Numbered from the stretch's first letter, positions 1 to 9,416 are shown. The stretch is 59,896 nucleotides of DNA from Microbacterium bovistercoris (GCF_003387575.1 NZ_QUAB01000017.1:1-59896), one strand, 5' to 3'. The notes: generated from the sequence alone by a model not told the origin. Numbers and translations are program-made.

Positions 1-212
1 AGGGTCAGCTGGACGCCCTGAAGGGGCAGGTGGACAACCTGCTGGGTGAGGACTTCAAGACGCAGCACGCGTCGGGCAAGTTCGGTGAGGGCTACGGTGA
101 GCTCACGACGGGTCTGAAGGGTGCTGTGGACGGCATCAACGACATGTCGGAGGCGCTGCTGGGCATGATGCGTGCGATCCAGGATCTGGATCAGCAGCTC
201 GCCGGCAGCTGA
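1..212 (+). CDS. WXG100/ESAT-6-like protein, C-terminal part
   Basis: The reading frame enters from the left edge, so the N-terminus and any WXG turn are missing. The visible 69 or so residues are a helical, Gly-poor tail with spaced hydrophobics and an end reading MMRAIQDLDQQLAGS, which is how WXG100 proteins of type VII secretion systems usually end. Such proteins are secreted as four-helix dimers by an FtsK-like ATPase (EccC/EssC), which would lie outside this window. The next genes are also small helical proteins plus a large effector-like protein. Family assignment is probable; the exact role, substrate or chaperone, cannot be read. Confidence 0.7.
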   Translation, partial: GQLDALKGQVDNLLGEDFKTQHASGKFGEGYGELTTGLKGAVDGINDMSEALLGMMRAIQDLDQQLAGS

Positions 213-289
213 GCCGAACGGGTTTCCGCACGGGCGGCCGGTGCTTGACAGCGCCGGCCGTTCGTCGCATTCGAGGGGGAGTGAGCGGT

Positions 290-445
290 ATGACGGATGA
301 CAGGCTGAGGGAGGCGCTCGACGGGCTGTGTGTGCGCGTGCCCGAGACGCCGGAGGATGCCGCGGCGCTGCGCGCCGAGGTGCAGGCGGCGGATGCCGCG
401 CTCGGTGAACTGCTGCGGCGCGCGGCGAAGCGGACGGAGCGGTGA
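290..445 (+). CDS. small acidic helical protein, T7SS locus
   Basis: This is a 51-residue protein starting at ATG 290, chosen because a GAGGGGGAG ribosome binding site lies just before it; an upstream GTG at 245 would add 15 unlikely residues. It is almost entirely charged and helical (EDAAALRAEVQAADAALGEL) and probably forms a helical hairpin or coiled coil. It ends one base before the next ATG, so it is translationally linked to the following helical protein. I do not recognise a named family. Its place suggests a chaperone or partner for the secreted effector downstream. Confidence 0.55.
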   Translation: MTDDRLREALDGLCVRVPETPEDAAALRAEVQAADAALGELLRRAAKRTER

Positions 446-446
446 C

Positions 447-728
447 ATGACCGACGTCAGGATGGACCTCGACCGGTTGGAGTCCACGGCACACACCGCC
501 AGGGGACTGGCGACGACCTTCGACGACGCGGAGGAGTTCGCGGACGACCTCGGCGAACTCACCGGCCACGGCGGCCTCGCGAACAAGATCGAGGACTTCG
601 GCGGCAAGTGGGACATCGCGCGCGAGGAGCTGCGCGACAACCTGCGTTCGCAGGCCGACTTCATGCAGGCGATCGTCGACACCTTCCGCGACCTCGACGA
701 CAAGATGGCGCAGGAAGGGGAGGGCTAG
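447..728 (+). CDS. WXG100-like helical protein, T7SS locus
   Basis: This 93-residue protein has two long predicted helices around a central GHGGLANKIEDFGGKW segment, the size and fold pattern of WXG100/LXG-partner proteins. A single Trp follows Gly-Gly-Lys rather than forming a strict W-x-G. The ATG at 447 is one base past the previous stop, and the following effector starts three bases after its stop, so all three genes look like one transcript. In LXG toxin loci such small helical proteins act as targeting chaperones bound to the effector N-terminus; that role is inferred here. Confidence 0.6.
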   Translation: MTDVRMDLDRLESTAHTARGLATTFDDAEEFADDLGELTGHGGLANKIEDFGGKWDIAREELRDNLRSQADFMQAIVDTFRDLDDKMAQEGEG

Positions 729-731
729 ATC

Positions 732-2297
732 ATGAGCGTGCTTCCCGGCCAGCCGGCCGAACTGACCTCCCGTGCCGCAGGCCTCGTCGCCTCTGCGGAG
801 GTCATCCTCACCGTCATCCAGGAGCTGCGCGGCATCGTCGCCGACGACGAGGGCAAGGCCGTCCAGGCGCTCTACGAGCAGAACGAGCAGATCTCCTCGG
901 ACCTGGAGCGGATCCATCCGCGCTACAAGGGCACCGCCGACGCGATCACCGAGTACGCCGTCGCCCTCACCGCCGCGCACGAGGATGCGCATCGCGCGCA
1001 GGACGACCTCGACGACGCACTCGTCGCGCAGAGCCGCGCCGACCGCGCGCTCGAAGACCTGAACGACCAGGTGAACGCCGCCGACGAGCCGGCGCCGTCG
1101 CTCACCGACCAGGTGCCGGGCGCCCAGCGAGCCGCGGACGACGCTCAGGCCGCCGTCGGATCCGCCCGGGCGCGGATCGACGCCGCGCGCGAGGCGATGG
1201 ATGCCGCAGCCGAGACGGCGATCCGCAGGATCGACGCGGCGATCGACTCCACGAACGAAGGCTTCTGGGACAAGGTCGGCGACTTCTTCTCCGACATCGG
1301 TGACTTCCTCGCCGGCATCGCGGACTGGATCGGCGACTTCCTCGAGGACGTCGTCAACCTGCTCAAGAAGATCGCGGACACCATTGTCGCGATCCTGGGA
1401 GCCCTCGTCGTCCTGCTGCTCATCGTCGCGATCGGAGCGCTGTTCGGCACGATCGGCCTGATCATCGGTGCGATCATCGCCGGCGTCCTCGCCGCATTCC
1501 TCATCTGGAGCGTGCTGTCCGACGTGACGGGGGACACGCCGAAGGTGAGCGAGACAGACCCGTACAAGGACGCGAAGAGGAAGGAGATCCCCGACGATCC
1601 CAGCCTCGCGAACGTCCTCGACGGGGCGGGCGAGGTCGACGAGCTCGGCAAGGCCGAGGACAGCGTCGTGAAGATCACGAAGGTGCTCGGCCCGGACGGC
1701 TGGTACTACACCGTCACCCTGCCGAGCACGCAGGAGTGGCTGTCGCGGTTCGGCGATCAGGGCGCCGTGAACGATCTCGACAGCAATCTCGCCCTGATGC
1801 TGACGCCGGCGCTGCAGACCCAGTACGAGCGCGCCGTGCTCGAGGCGATGGATCAGGCGGGGATCGGCCCGGACGACCCGGTGATGCTCGTGGGATTCAG
1901 CCAGGGCGGCATCATGGCGGGACATCTCGCCGCCTACAACTCCGACTACAACTGGCAGGCGGTGGTCGCTGCGGGAGCGCCGATCGACCACATGCCCATT
2001 CCGGACGACATCGACGTGGTGTCCGTGCAGCACAACGGAGATCCGGTGCCGCGACTGGACGCCATCACCGGTGACTTCGACAGCATCGATCACGGATCGA
2101 ACTGGACATCGATCCGGGTCGACCCGCCGAACCCGGACCCCGTCCTCGGTGTGGATGTCGGCGCGCACAGCGCCAGCGCGTATTCCGACACCTATCAACA
2201 GCATCTCGCGGAGGTCCAGGCGAATCATCCCGATCTCGCCAACTTCTTCAACGATGATGGGTACACGGACATCTCGTACTACCACTGGAGCGAATGA
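732..2297 (+). CDS. T7SS effector-like protein with C-terminal lipase/esterase domain
   Basis: A 521-residue protein in three parts. Residues 1-200 are helical and coiled-coil, like an LXG/WXG delivery domain. Residues about 217-262 are very hydrophobic and could span or insert into a membrane. Residues about 310-521 look like an alpha/beta hydrolase: a GFSQGG nucleophile elbow with Ser390, a plausible Asp437 (HNGDP) and a plausible His479 (GAHSAS). There is no Sec signal peptide, as expected for a type VII substrate. The stop overlaps the start of a lipoprotein gene by 4 bases. S. aureus TslA/TilA is a known T7SS lipase with lipoprotein immunity; this could be an actinobacterial analogue with the domain order reversed. 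A cell-envelope esterase is the alternative. Confidence 0.65.
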   Translation: MSVLPGQPAELTSRAAGLVASAEVILTVIQELRGIVADDEGKAVQALYEQNEQISSDLERIHPRYKGTADAITEYAVALTAAHEDAHRAQDDLDDALVAQSRADRALEDLNDQVNAADEPAPSLTDQVPGAQRAADDAQAAVGSARARIDAAREAMDAAAETAIRRIDAAIDSTNEGFWDKVGDFFSDIGDFLAGIADWIGDFLEDVVNLLKKIADTIVAILGALVVLLLIVAIGALFGTIGLIIGAIIAGVLAAFLIWSVLSDVTGDTPKVSETDPYKDAKRKEIPDDPSLANVLDGAGEVDELGKAEDSVVKITKVLGPDGWYYTVTLPSTQEWLSRFGDQGAVNDLDSNLALMLTPALQTQYERAVLEAMDQAGIGPDDPVMLVGFSQGGIMAGHLAAYNSDYNWQAVVAAGAPIDHMPIPDDIDVVSVQHNGDPVPRLDAITGDFDSIDHGSNWTSIRVDPPNPDPVLGVDVGAHSASAYSDTYQQHLAEVQANHPDLANFFNDDGYTDISYYHWSE

Positions 2298-2800
2298 GCA
2301 TGCAGCGATGGAGCGCGGGAGGACGACGCCTGCTCGCCGTCGCATTGACGGGTGTGCTGCTCGGCGGCGGACTGACCGGGTGTGGTTTCCCGGGGTCGGC
2401 GCCGAACGGCGGCCAATCGGAGGAGACGACTGTGGACTACGGGGATGTGTCGGCTGCCGTGACGAAGGCCGTGCCGCGGGTCGTGGAGGTGGACAGCCTG
2501 GAGCGATCGCGTGACGGTTTCGGATACCGGCTCAGCGTCGGGCTCGTCACCGACTCGGCGAAGCCGTTCACGAGTGACGAACTCGATACGGTCATCGAGA
2601 CGATCTGGCTGACTCTGCCGTGGGAGCCGGGAACCATCAAGCTGGTGGCCGGAGTCACGACGGACGACGGTGAGGATCCGGTCGATCTCAGGGCGGCAGC
2701 CTCGGAACTCGATCCGCTCTCGGTCACGAACGCCGGCCAAGGCGGCGTCAGCGTGACCGGCATGAAGTCCCGCTACGGCGCCTGGACGGCGCCGGAGTGA
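2294..2800 (+). CDS. lipoprotein, candidate immunity protein (copy 1)
   Basis: A 168-residue predicted lipoprotein: Arg-Arg, a hydrophobic stretch, then lipobox LTGC with Cys30 as the acylation site. The mature part holds DYGDVSAAV and TLPWEP blocks. It is clearly paralogous to the next gene, sharing the order of blocks DYGDVS, VTDSA, PFT, TLPWEP, VDLRAAA, GQGGV and RYG. Its ATG overlaps the effector stop (ATGA), implying coupled synthesis with the lipase-like protein. Lipoprotein partners encoded directly after T7SS lipases can protect the producer; that function is inferred. I recognise no enzyme motif. Confidence 0.7.
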   Translation: MSMQRWSAGGRRLLAVALTGVLLGGGLTGCGFPGSAPNGGQSEETTVDYGDVSAAVTKAVPRVVEVDSLERSRDGFGYRLSVGLVTDSAKPFTSDELDTVIETIWLTLPWEPGTIKLVAGVTTDDGEDPVDLRAAASELDPLSVTNAGQGGVSVTGMKSRYGAWTAPE

Positions 2801-3288
2801 CCCCTGCGGGATCGCGCGTCAGCCGACGCCTCCTCGCCGTGACGCTGGTGGGTGCACTTCTGGGCGGCGCCCTCGTCGGCTGCGGCGCTCTGGCCAGAGA
2901 GTTCAGGATGGAGAAGGAGCCGGCGGACTACGGCGACGTGTCGTCCGCCGTGACCGACGCCGTGCCGCGGATCGTGGCAGTGGAGGATCCCGAGCGGTGG
3001 CGCAACGGCTTCGGCTGGGCACTCGGGCTGTCGTTCGTCACCGACTCCGCGGAGCCGTTCACCGCTGAAGAGCTGGATGCTGCCGTGGAGACGATCTGGC
3101 AGACGCTGCCGTGGGAGCCGAACTCGATCAGGCTGATCGCCGGTACTTCGACGCCCGACGGCGAGCCCGTCGACCTGCGCGCCGCAGCCGAGGAGCTCAG
3201 CCCGCTCAGCGCCACGGACGCGGGGCAGGGCGGTGTCACGCTCACCGGCATGTCCGACCGCTACGGCGACGGGAAGGAACCCGAATGA
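2797..3288 (+). CDS. lipoprotein, candidate immunity protein (copy 2)
   Basis: A 163-residue paralogue of the preceding lipoprotein, starting with GTG in a 4-base GTGA overlap. Signal and lipobox LVGC place the lipidated residue at Cys29. It conserves the DYGDVS, VTDSAEPFT, TLPWEP, VDLRAAA and GQGGV blocks but differs around residues 30-40 and at the C-terminus. Tandem divergent immunity copies are common next to polymorphic toxins, where extra copies protect against related toxins. The next gene starts in an ATGA overlap, so the block from about 290 to 3935 reads as one operon. Confidence 0.7.
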   Translation: MTPAGSRVSRRLLAVTLVGALLGGALVGCGALAREFRMEKEPADYGDVSSAVTDAVPRIVAVEDPERWRNGFGWALGLSFVTDSAEPFTAEELDAAVETIWQTLPWEPNSIRLIAGTSTPDGEPVDLRAAAEELSPLSATDAGQGGVTLTGMSDRYGDGKEPE

Positions 3289-3935
3289 CCAGTCCTGAAC
3301 TGCGCTTCCGCCTGCCGGGGCGCTGGTACTCGGTCGACCTCGCGGGCGGGGACGCCACCGCGGCATCCGTCCGCCGGATCGCGAAGGACGCCGTCGGCGT
3401 CGCCGACGACCGCGCCCCCGAACGTGCTCGGGTGCGCCGCCAGCTCGAGGAGGCCGTCGCGGCCGGCGCGCAGGGCGACGTGCGCGCCATCATGTTCGCG
3501 ACCGAGATCGCCGCCGGGACGCCGCTGCCGGTGACGCTGCTCGTTTTCGAGCCGGCCGATCTGCGCATGAGCCCCGCGATCGGCACCGCACCGCAGACCG
3601 TGCTGAAGGTCATGGCCGAGGGGCTGAAGCAGCTCGACCCGGCAGCGCACGCCTCGATGGTCGAGGTGCGCGGACCCGCAGGTCCCGCGTTGCGCACGCA
3701 TCGGGTCGAGCCCGTGCAGGACGGCAGTGAGGCCGACGGCACGCTGCGGCTCGTCGCCGACTACTGGATCCCTGTTCCCGGAACCAAGCAGATGCTGATG
3801 GTGCGCCTCTCCACGCCGCTGGGCGAGCTGGAGAACATGATGTGCGCGCTGTTCGACGAGTTCGTCGCGGCGTCGTACTTCCGCGCGGAGCATCCGCCGT
3901 CGCTGCGTGACGAACTGTTCGCCGCCAGGAGCTGA
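3285..3935 (+). CDS. conserved hypothetical protein, last gene of T7SS operon
   Basis: A 216-residue soluble protein with no signal peptide or membrane segment, starting at ATG 3285 in a 4-base overlap with the upstream lipoprotein. It begins with a compact beta-rich segment (LRFRLPGRWYSVDL) and later has PVTLLVFEP and LRLVADYWIPVPG, suggesting an alpha/beta fold. I do not recognise the family. Translational coupling to the lipase and lipoproteins suggests a cytoplasmic helper of secretion or a regulator of the locus. Confidence 0.6.
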   Translation: MTSPELRFRLPGRWYSVDLAGGDATAASVRRIAKDAVGVADDRAPERARVRRQLEEAVAAGAQGDVRAIMFATEIAAGTPLPVTLLVFEPADLRMSPAIGTAPQTVLKVMAEGLKQLDPAAHASMVEVRGPAGPALRTHRVEPVQDGSEADGTLRLVADYWIPVPGTKQMLMVRLSTPLGELENMMCALFDEFVAASYFRAEHPPSLRDELFAARS

Positions 3936-3946
3936 TCTGCAGGCGC

Positions 3947-4417
3947 TCAGCGCCCCGCGTCGGCGAGGTGACGGGCGTGGTGGTTCAGCACCTTCACCAT
4001 GATGCCGCGGCGGCGCAGCTCGGCGACCGTGCGGGTCTCCTCGTCGATGTCGCGACCAAGGGCGTGGATCGTCGCGACGACGAGCACATCCCCGGGGTTC
4101 AGCGTGTCGATCAGACGGGTGAGCCGGTTGCCCCAGCTCTCCAGGATCTCGGGAGCCGGATGCCGGAACCCCTCGATCGGCACCCCGAAACGGGCCAGAT
4201 CGTCGCGCTGCTCCACGACCGACGGCATGCCTTCGCGGCTTACGACCAGCCCGACCAGTCGCGCGCCGTCAGGGCGGGCCGACCACCAGTTGTCGTTCTG
4301 CTGCAGCTCGGTGAAGCACTTCGGGCACTGTGCGGCCGCGTGCGGCAGGTTCAGCGGGCTGGTCAGCGCTTCCTCGATCGCCGCCGGTCGCCCGGGGGTT
4401 CTCGTCACGTCGTCCAT
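3947..4417 (-). CDS. divergent serine-recombinase-like (resolvase N-domain) protein
   Basis: The 156-residue product has a CPKC pair near residue 31 and then a stretch aligning with the serine resolvase catalytic domain: VVSREGMPSVVEQRDDL matches the usual RVS-x-x-xQ start with the nucleophile Ser, and HALGRDIDEE matches the DRLGRS helix. The first catalytic Arg of DRLGRS is replaced by Ala, and no DNA-binding helix-turn-helix follows, so ordinary recombination activity is doubtful. A GGAGGAGG ribosome binding site precedes the ATG. It may be a domesticated regulator or an orphan resolvase fragment. Confidence 0.6.
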   Translation of the reverse strand: MDDVTRTPGRPAAIEEALTSPLNLPHAAAQCPKCFTELQQNDNWWSARPDGARLVGLVVSREGMPSVVEQRDDLARFGVPIEGFRHPAPEILESWGNRLTRLIDTLNPGDVLVVATIHALGRDIDEETRTVAELRRRGIMVKVLNHHARHLADAGR

Positions 4418-4470
4418 CGCCGTACCTCCTCCCCCTATTCTGCCTGACTCCCGCGACGAAGGGCTGCCGG

Positions 4471-5469
<999 letters not shown>

Positions 5470-5497
5470 TGACGTATGCGTGACGCGCGGTGCGGGG

Positions 5498-5503
5498 TAC
5501 GTT
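5498..5503 (+). promoter_or_regulatory. -10 box of leaderless zinc-peptidase transcript
   Basis: TACGTT lies 6 nt before ATG 5510, with no ribosome binding site between. With the mdh box it makes a 52-bp divergent intergenic region carrying two leaderless promoters whose -35 regions must overlap. Confidence 0.5.
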
Positions 5504-5509
5504 TTCTGC

Positions 5510-6388
5510 ATGACGTTCAATCCGGATGCCGACATCTCCGGCAACAAGACGCGCAGGCGGGGGCGGACGACGGCCATCGCCGGCGGCGGCGCCGTCGGCA
5601 TCGTCGCGATCCTCGCCCTGCTCGCGGGGCCGCTGTTCGGCATCGACCTGTCCGGTCTGGTCGGCGGACTGCCCGGCGGGGAGCAGCAGCCCGCGGCATC
5701 CGACGGCGGTACGCTGACCGAGTGCAAGACCGGCGAGGACGCGAACACGAACGACGACTGCCGCATGGCGGGCGCCGAGGTCGTGCTCAACGACTACTGG
5801 GCCCAGCACGTCGACGGGTACGTCGAGCCGACGATGACCGTCGTCGACGGGCAGACGCCCACCCAGTGCGGCACCGCGTCGAACGCGGTCGGTCCGTTCT
5901 ACTGCCCGCCCGAGCAGGGTGTCTACATCGATCCGACGTTCTTCCAGCTGATGAGGCAGCAGTTCGGGGCATCCGCCGAGGAACTCGCCCAGCTGTACAT
6001 CGTGGGGCACGAATGGGGTCATCACATCCAGAACATCACCGGGACGATGGACCAGTATCCGACGGGCGGCACCGGGCCGGAGAGCAACGGCGTGCGCATG
6101 GAGCTGCAGGCCGACTGCTATGCGGGCGCCTGGCTGGGCGACGTCACCGAGCTCGAGGACGACAACGGCAACCCGTACCTGGAGAAGCCGACCGAGGCGC
6201 AGATCAGGGATGCGCTGAACGCGGCCTTCACCGTCGGCGACGACCACATCCAGCAGCAGTCCGGCTTCGTGAACCCGGAGAGCTTCACGCACGGCACCAG
6301 CGAGCAGCGCCAGGCGTGGTTCGCCGACGGCTACAAGAACGGCCTCGGCGTCTGCGACACCTTCTCGGTGCCGGGGGACAGGCTCTGA
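5510..6388 (+). CDS. neutral zinc metallopeptidase, membrane anchored (YpfJ/KPN_02809 family)
   Basis: A 292-residue protein with a short basic N-terminus, one membrane segment at about residues 20-45 and an extracytoplasmic domain. The zincin motif HEWGHHIQNITG gives the two zinc ligands and catalytic Glu; a downstream E-x-x-AD segment (MELQADCYAGAW) provides the third ligand, as in the neutral zinc metallopeptidase family PF04228. Pairs of Cys suggest disulfides outside the membrane. ATG 5510 is preferred to upstream codons because of the leaderless -10 box. The substrate is unknown. Confidence 0.85.
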   Translation: MTFNPDADISGNKTRRRGRTTAIAGGGAVGIVAILALLAGPLFGIDLSGLVGGLPGGEQQPAASDGGTLTECKTGEDANTNDDCRMAGAEVVLNDYWAQHVDGYVEPTMTVVDGQTPTQCGTASNAVGPFYCPPEQGVYIDPTFFQLMRQQFGASAEELAQLYIVGHEWGHHIQNITGTMDQYPTGGTGPESNGVRMELQADCYAGAWLGDVTELEDDNGNPYLEKPTEAQIRDALNAAFTVGDDHIQQQSGFVNPESFTHGTSEQRQAWFADGYKNGLGVCDTFSVPGDRL

Positions 6389-6438
6389 CTTCTGGTTAGG
6401 TTGAGGGAACGCAGTCCGAACGACCGGGGGGTTGAAGG

Positions 6439-7401
6439 ATGGATCTGGACGCGCTGTATCCGCCGATCGAACCGTACGGGACCGGCGAGCTCATCGTGGG
6501 CGACGGCAATCGCATCCACTGGGAGCAGAGCGGCAACCCCGACGGCAAGCCGGTCGTGTTCCTGCATGGCGGTCCGGGCAGCGGGACCTCGGCCTGGCAG
6601 CGGCGGTTCTTCGACCCGGAGGTCTACCGGATCGTGCTGTTCGACCAGCGCGGATGCGGGCGCAGCACGCCGCATGTGAGCGACCCCGCCGCCGACCTGC
6701 GGTTCAACACCACCTGGCACCTGGTCGCCGACATCGAGCTGCTGCGACGCAACCTCGGCATCCCGGCGTGGCAGGTGTTCGGGGGCTCCTGGGGCAGCAC
6801 GCTGGCCCTGGCCTACGCGCAGACGCATCCCGAGTCGGTGACCGAGCTGGTGCTGCGCGGCATCTTCACGCTGCGCAGGCACGAGCTGGAGTGGTTCTAC
6901 GAGGGCGGCGCCTCGGCGATCTTCCCCGACCTGTGGGAGGACTACCTCGCGCCGATCCCTGTGCTCGAGCGCAACCGCCTGATCGAGGCTTACCACCGTA
7001 GGCTCAGCGACCCCGATCCCGCCGTGCACGTGCCGGCGGCGGTCGCCTGGACCAGATGGGAGGCCTCGACGGTGACCCTGCGTCCGGATGCCGCGCACAT
7101 CGCCACCGCGATCGAGCCGGAGCACGCGACGGCGTTCGCCCGCATCGAGAATCACTACTTCCTGCACGGCGGATGGATGCAGGAGGGGCAGCTCATCGCG
7201 GGCGTCGACGCGATCCGGCACATCCCGGCCGTGATCGTGCAGGGCCGGCACGACGTGTGCACACCGATGATGACGGCCTGGGACCTGCACACGGCCTGGC
7301 CCGAGGCGGAGTTCGTGATCGTGGACGACGCCGGCCACTCGGCATCGGAGCCCGGCATCGCCGCGGCGCTGCGCGCCGCCACCGACGGCTTCCGCCCCTG
7401 A
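6439..7401 (+). CDS. pip: proline iminopeptidase
   Basis: A 320-residue alpha/beta hydrolase that removes N-terminal proline from peptides. It shows the oxyanion HGGPGSG motif, DQRGCGRSTPH, the nucleophile elbow GGSWGSTLAL and the late Asp and His (QGRHDVCTP, DDAGHSASE). Length and motif order match bacterial Pip closely. A GGGGGTTGAAGG ribosome binding region precedes ATG 6439. It is monocistronic between the zinc peptidase and a palindromic repeat region, and is cytoplasmic as no signal peptide is present. Confidence 0.93.
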   Translation: MDLDALYPPIEPYGTGELIVGDGNRIHWEQSGNPDGKPVVFLHGGPGSGTSAWQRRFFDPEVYRIVLFDQRGCGRSTPHVSDPAADLRFNTTWHLVADIELLRRNLGIPAWQVFGGSWGSTLALAYAQTHPESVTELVLRGIFTLRRHELEWFYEGGASAIFPDLWEDYLAPIPVLERNRLIEAYHRRLSDPDPAVHVPAAVAWTRWEASTVTLRPDAAHIATAIEPEHATAFARIENHYFLHGGWMQEGQLIAGVDAIRHIPAVIVQGRHDVCTPMMTAWDLHTAWPEAEFVIVDDAGHSASEPGIAAALRAATDGFRP

Positions 7402-7404
7402 TGC

Positions 7405-7535
7405 CCTTCACCCGGGTTCTGAGTGAGCCCCCGCCCGGGTCCTGAGTGGGCGCCCTTCGTCTCGCTGCGCTCGCTCAGGACCCGAGGAGCTCAACTTCGC
7501 ATCCTGAGCGAGGAGCGCAGCGACGAGACGAAGGA
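7405..7535. repeat. REP-like palindromic region
   Basis: Two direct copies of CCCGGGTYCTGAGTG (about 7410 and 7427) are followed by an inverted pair: CCTTCGTCTCGCTGCGCTCG (7454 on) and its reverse relative GAGCGCAGCGACGAGACGAA near 7512-7531. Related single copies lie at 14132, 49386 and 58244, always beside gene ends. It is an interspersed palindromic element between convergent genes and could serve as a terminator. Confidence 0.7.
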
Positions 7536-7549
7536 CGTCGCCCCTGATC

Positions 7550-9307
7550 TCAGGCGCGCAGCGCCGCGAGCAGCGTCTTCACGAGAGTGCCGATGCCGCC
7601 GTTCGCGCGGAAGCGGGTGAGGCCCTCGCTCACCGTCGCTGCGGTGCGCGCCGAGACGAACCACGGGGGCTTCGGCAGGATCGTGACGCGGCCACCGCCG
7701 TTCACGAACGGCAGCGAGCGCGGGAACGGGCGGAACGGCCCGCGCACGACCGAGCGCTCCACGCCGTCGAGCAGCAGGGCGTTGTGCACGACGCCGAGGC
7801 CGCTGCCGACGTCCTGGATCGTGTTGCCCGGGAAAGCGCCCCAGGTCATGGTCGGGGTGATGAACCCGAACGCGGTCCAGGTGTTCACCGCGATCGAGCC
7901 GTAGTGCAGCGCGGCGATCGCGCGCCCGAAGCCGCTGCCGAGGCTCTTCTCGGTCGCCGGGTCGATGATCACGTTCGCGCCGAGCGTGCCCTGCAGCTTC
8001 TCATTCGCGTGGGCTACGGCCCCGTCGAGGAAGTCCTGGCCGAGGCCGGGCAGCTCCTCCACCCCCAGCACGGGAGCGAAGTACTCGGTGTTCTCCAGCG
8101 CCGTCGGGTCGTCATCGCCGTCGATCTCGATCAGCAGGCGGTCGGCGAGCTGCAGCGCGTCGGGGTAGTCCCCGGCGGCCTGCGACATCCGGGCATCCGA
8201 GTTCGGGTACCAGATCGGACGATCCGGAGCGGCGGCGTACGCACGGCGCAGCGCGGCGCGGAACTGCTCCTTCTGCGGCCAGTCGGCCGACATCAGCACG
8301 ACCTGACCGGCGATGCAGTTGTGGCCGCAGTTCTGCAGCCGCATGGTGGCGATGTGCTCGGCCTGGAAGGTGATGTCCGCGTCGGACCACTGCCCGGGCA
8401 CGACGATGATCGGGGAGACGCCTCCGAGCTCGGCCGTGATGGGCTTCTTCAGCTGGGGGCGGTTCTCGCGGCGACGGCGCTTTCCGTTCGCTCCCGGGCC
8501 CCACACGATCGCGTCGAAGGTCGCCGCGGAGCCGGTGATGTGCACGTGCACGAGGTGGTCGTGTCCGGTCAGGTACGCACCGGCGGCGGGCCCGCCCTTC
8601 ACGATGCGCAGGAACCCGGGCTCGATGAGCGGCGCGAACGCCCGCTCGTACACCGGCACGAGGGCGTCCTGCGTCGGGTTGACCTTCAGCAGTGCGACCC
8701 GGTTGTGTGCGAGCAGTTCGTACAGCACGTCGAGCACGGGGATCGAGGTGATGTTGCCGGCGCCGAGCACCAGGCCGACGCCGCCGTTCTCACCGGGGGA
8801 GAGCTGGCCGAGGCCGGCATCGCGGCGCGCGGCGTTGGGAGTGATGCCCGGCTCGAGCCAGACCTGCCCGGTGAAGCCCTGGAGCAGGAACCTGTCCATA
8901 CCGGTCAGCGGGAATGCGTCGACCGCGACCCGGCCACCGGGTGCGCGACCGAGCCGGATGCCGTCGAGTGCACCGCGGCCCTCGGCGAGCTTCGTGAGCG
9001 TGTCGATGTAGGCGTCCAGCGCGCCGAGCACGCTGTACGGGCCGCTCAGCCACTCCTCACCGCGCAGCGGATGGGCGGCGTTCAGGCCCTTGGACTCGGC
9101 GGCGACGAGCGCCCAGTCCTCGACGTTCGCCGCGGTGCTGGTGCGCACGGCGCGCAGCAGCGTCGCGCGCTGCGCGACGCTCAGCGCCGCCCAGGTGCGA
9201 GACCCCGCCTGCAGGTCGCGGATCGCGGCATCCAGTCGCCCGCGTTCCGTGTCATCGAGGGCGGATGCCGCGGGGGCGGCCTTCTTCGCAGTCGCGGCAG
9301 AAGTCAT
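7550..9307 (-). CDS. aldehyde dehydrogenase family protein
   Basis: The 585-residue protein carries the ALDH core: the NAD-binding GAGNITSIPVLDVLYEL, catalytic glutamate in ITAELGGVSPIIV and catalytic cysteine in NCGHNCIAGQVV. It is longer than standard ALDHs (about 490) and has a C-terminal extension from about residue 500 (NGGGRVTILPKPPWF), as seen in a divergent actinobacterial group of uncharacterised substrate. An N-terminal tail rich in Ala and Lys precedes the domain. A GAAGGAGACGACG ribosome binding site supports ATG 9307. It likely oxidises an aldehyde with NAD(P). Confidence 0.85.
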   Translation of the reverse strand: MTSAATAKKAAPAASALDDTERGRLDAAIRDLQAGSRTWAALSVAQRATLLRAVRTSTAANVEDWALVAAESKGLNAAHPLRGEEWLSGPYSVLGALDAYIDTLTKLAEGRGALDGIRLGRAPGGRVAVDAFPLTGMDRFLLQGFTGQVWLEPGITPNAARRDAGLGQLSPGENGGVGLVLGAGNITSIPVLDVLYELLAHNRVALLKVNPTQDALVPVYERAFAPLIEPGFLRIVKGGPAAGAYLTGHDHLVHVHITGSAATFDAIVWGPGANGKRRRRENRPQLKKPITAELGGVSPIIVVPGQWSDADITFQAEHIATMRLQNCGHNCIAGQVVLMSADWPQKEQFRAALRRAYAAAPDRPIWYPNSDARMSQAAGDYPDALQLADRLLIEIDGDDDPTALENTEYFAPVLGVEELPGLGQDFLDGAVAHANEKLQGTLGANVIIDPATEKSLGSGFGRAIAALHYGSIAVNTWTAFGFITPTMTWGAFPGNTIQDVGSGLGVVHNALLLDGVERSVVRGPFRPFPRSLPFVNGGGRVTILPKPPWFVSARTAATVSEGLTRFRANGGIGTLVKTLLAALRA

Positions 9308-9416
9308 CGTCGTCTCCTTCGGTGGCGTCGTCTCAGCCTATGCCGTCCCGCCTGTTGTGAGACCGCGTCTCAGCGGACGGCAGCCGAGCGCCGTTGCTCG
9401 ACGGCCGGGGCTACGT

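Noticed and set aside
3947..4417. Active transposon resolvase with nearby transposon
   Set aside because: No transposase, inverted terminal repeats or res-like sites are seen around it and a catalytic Arg is missing.
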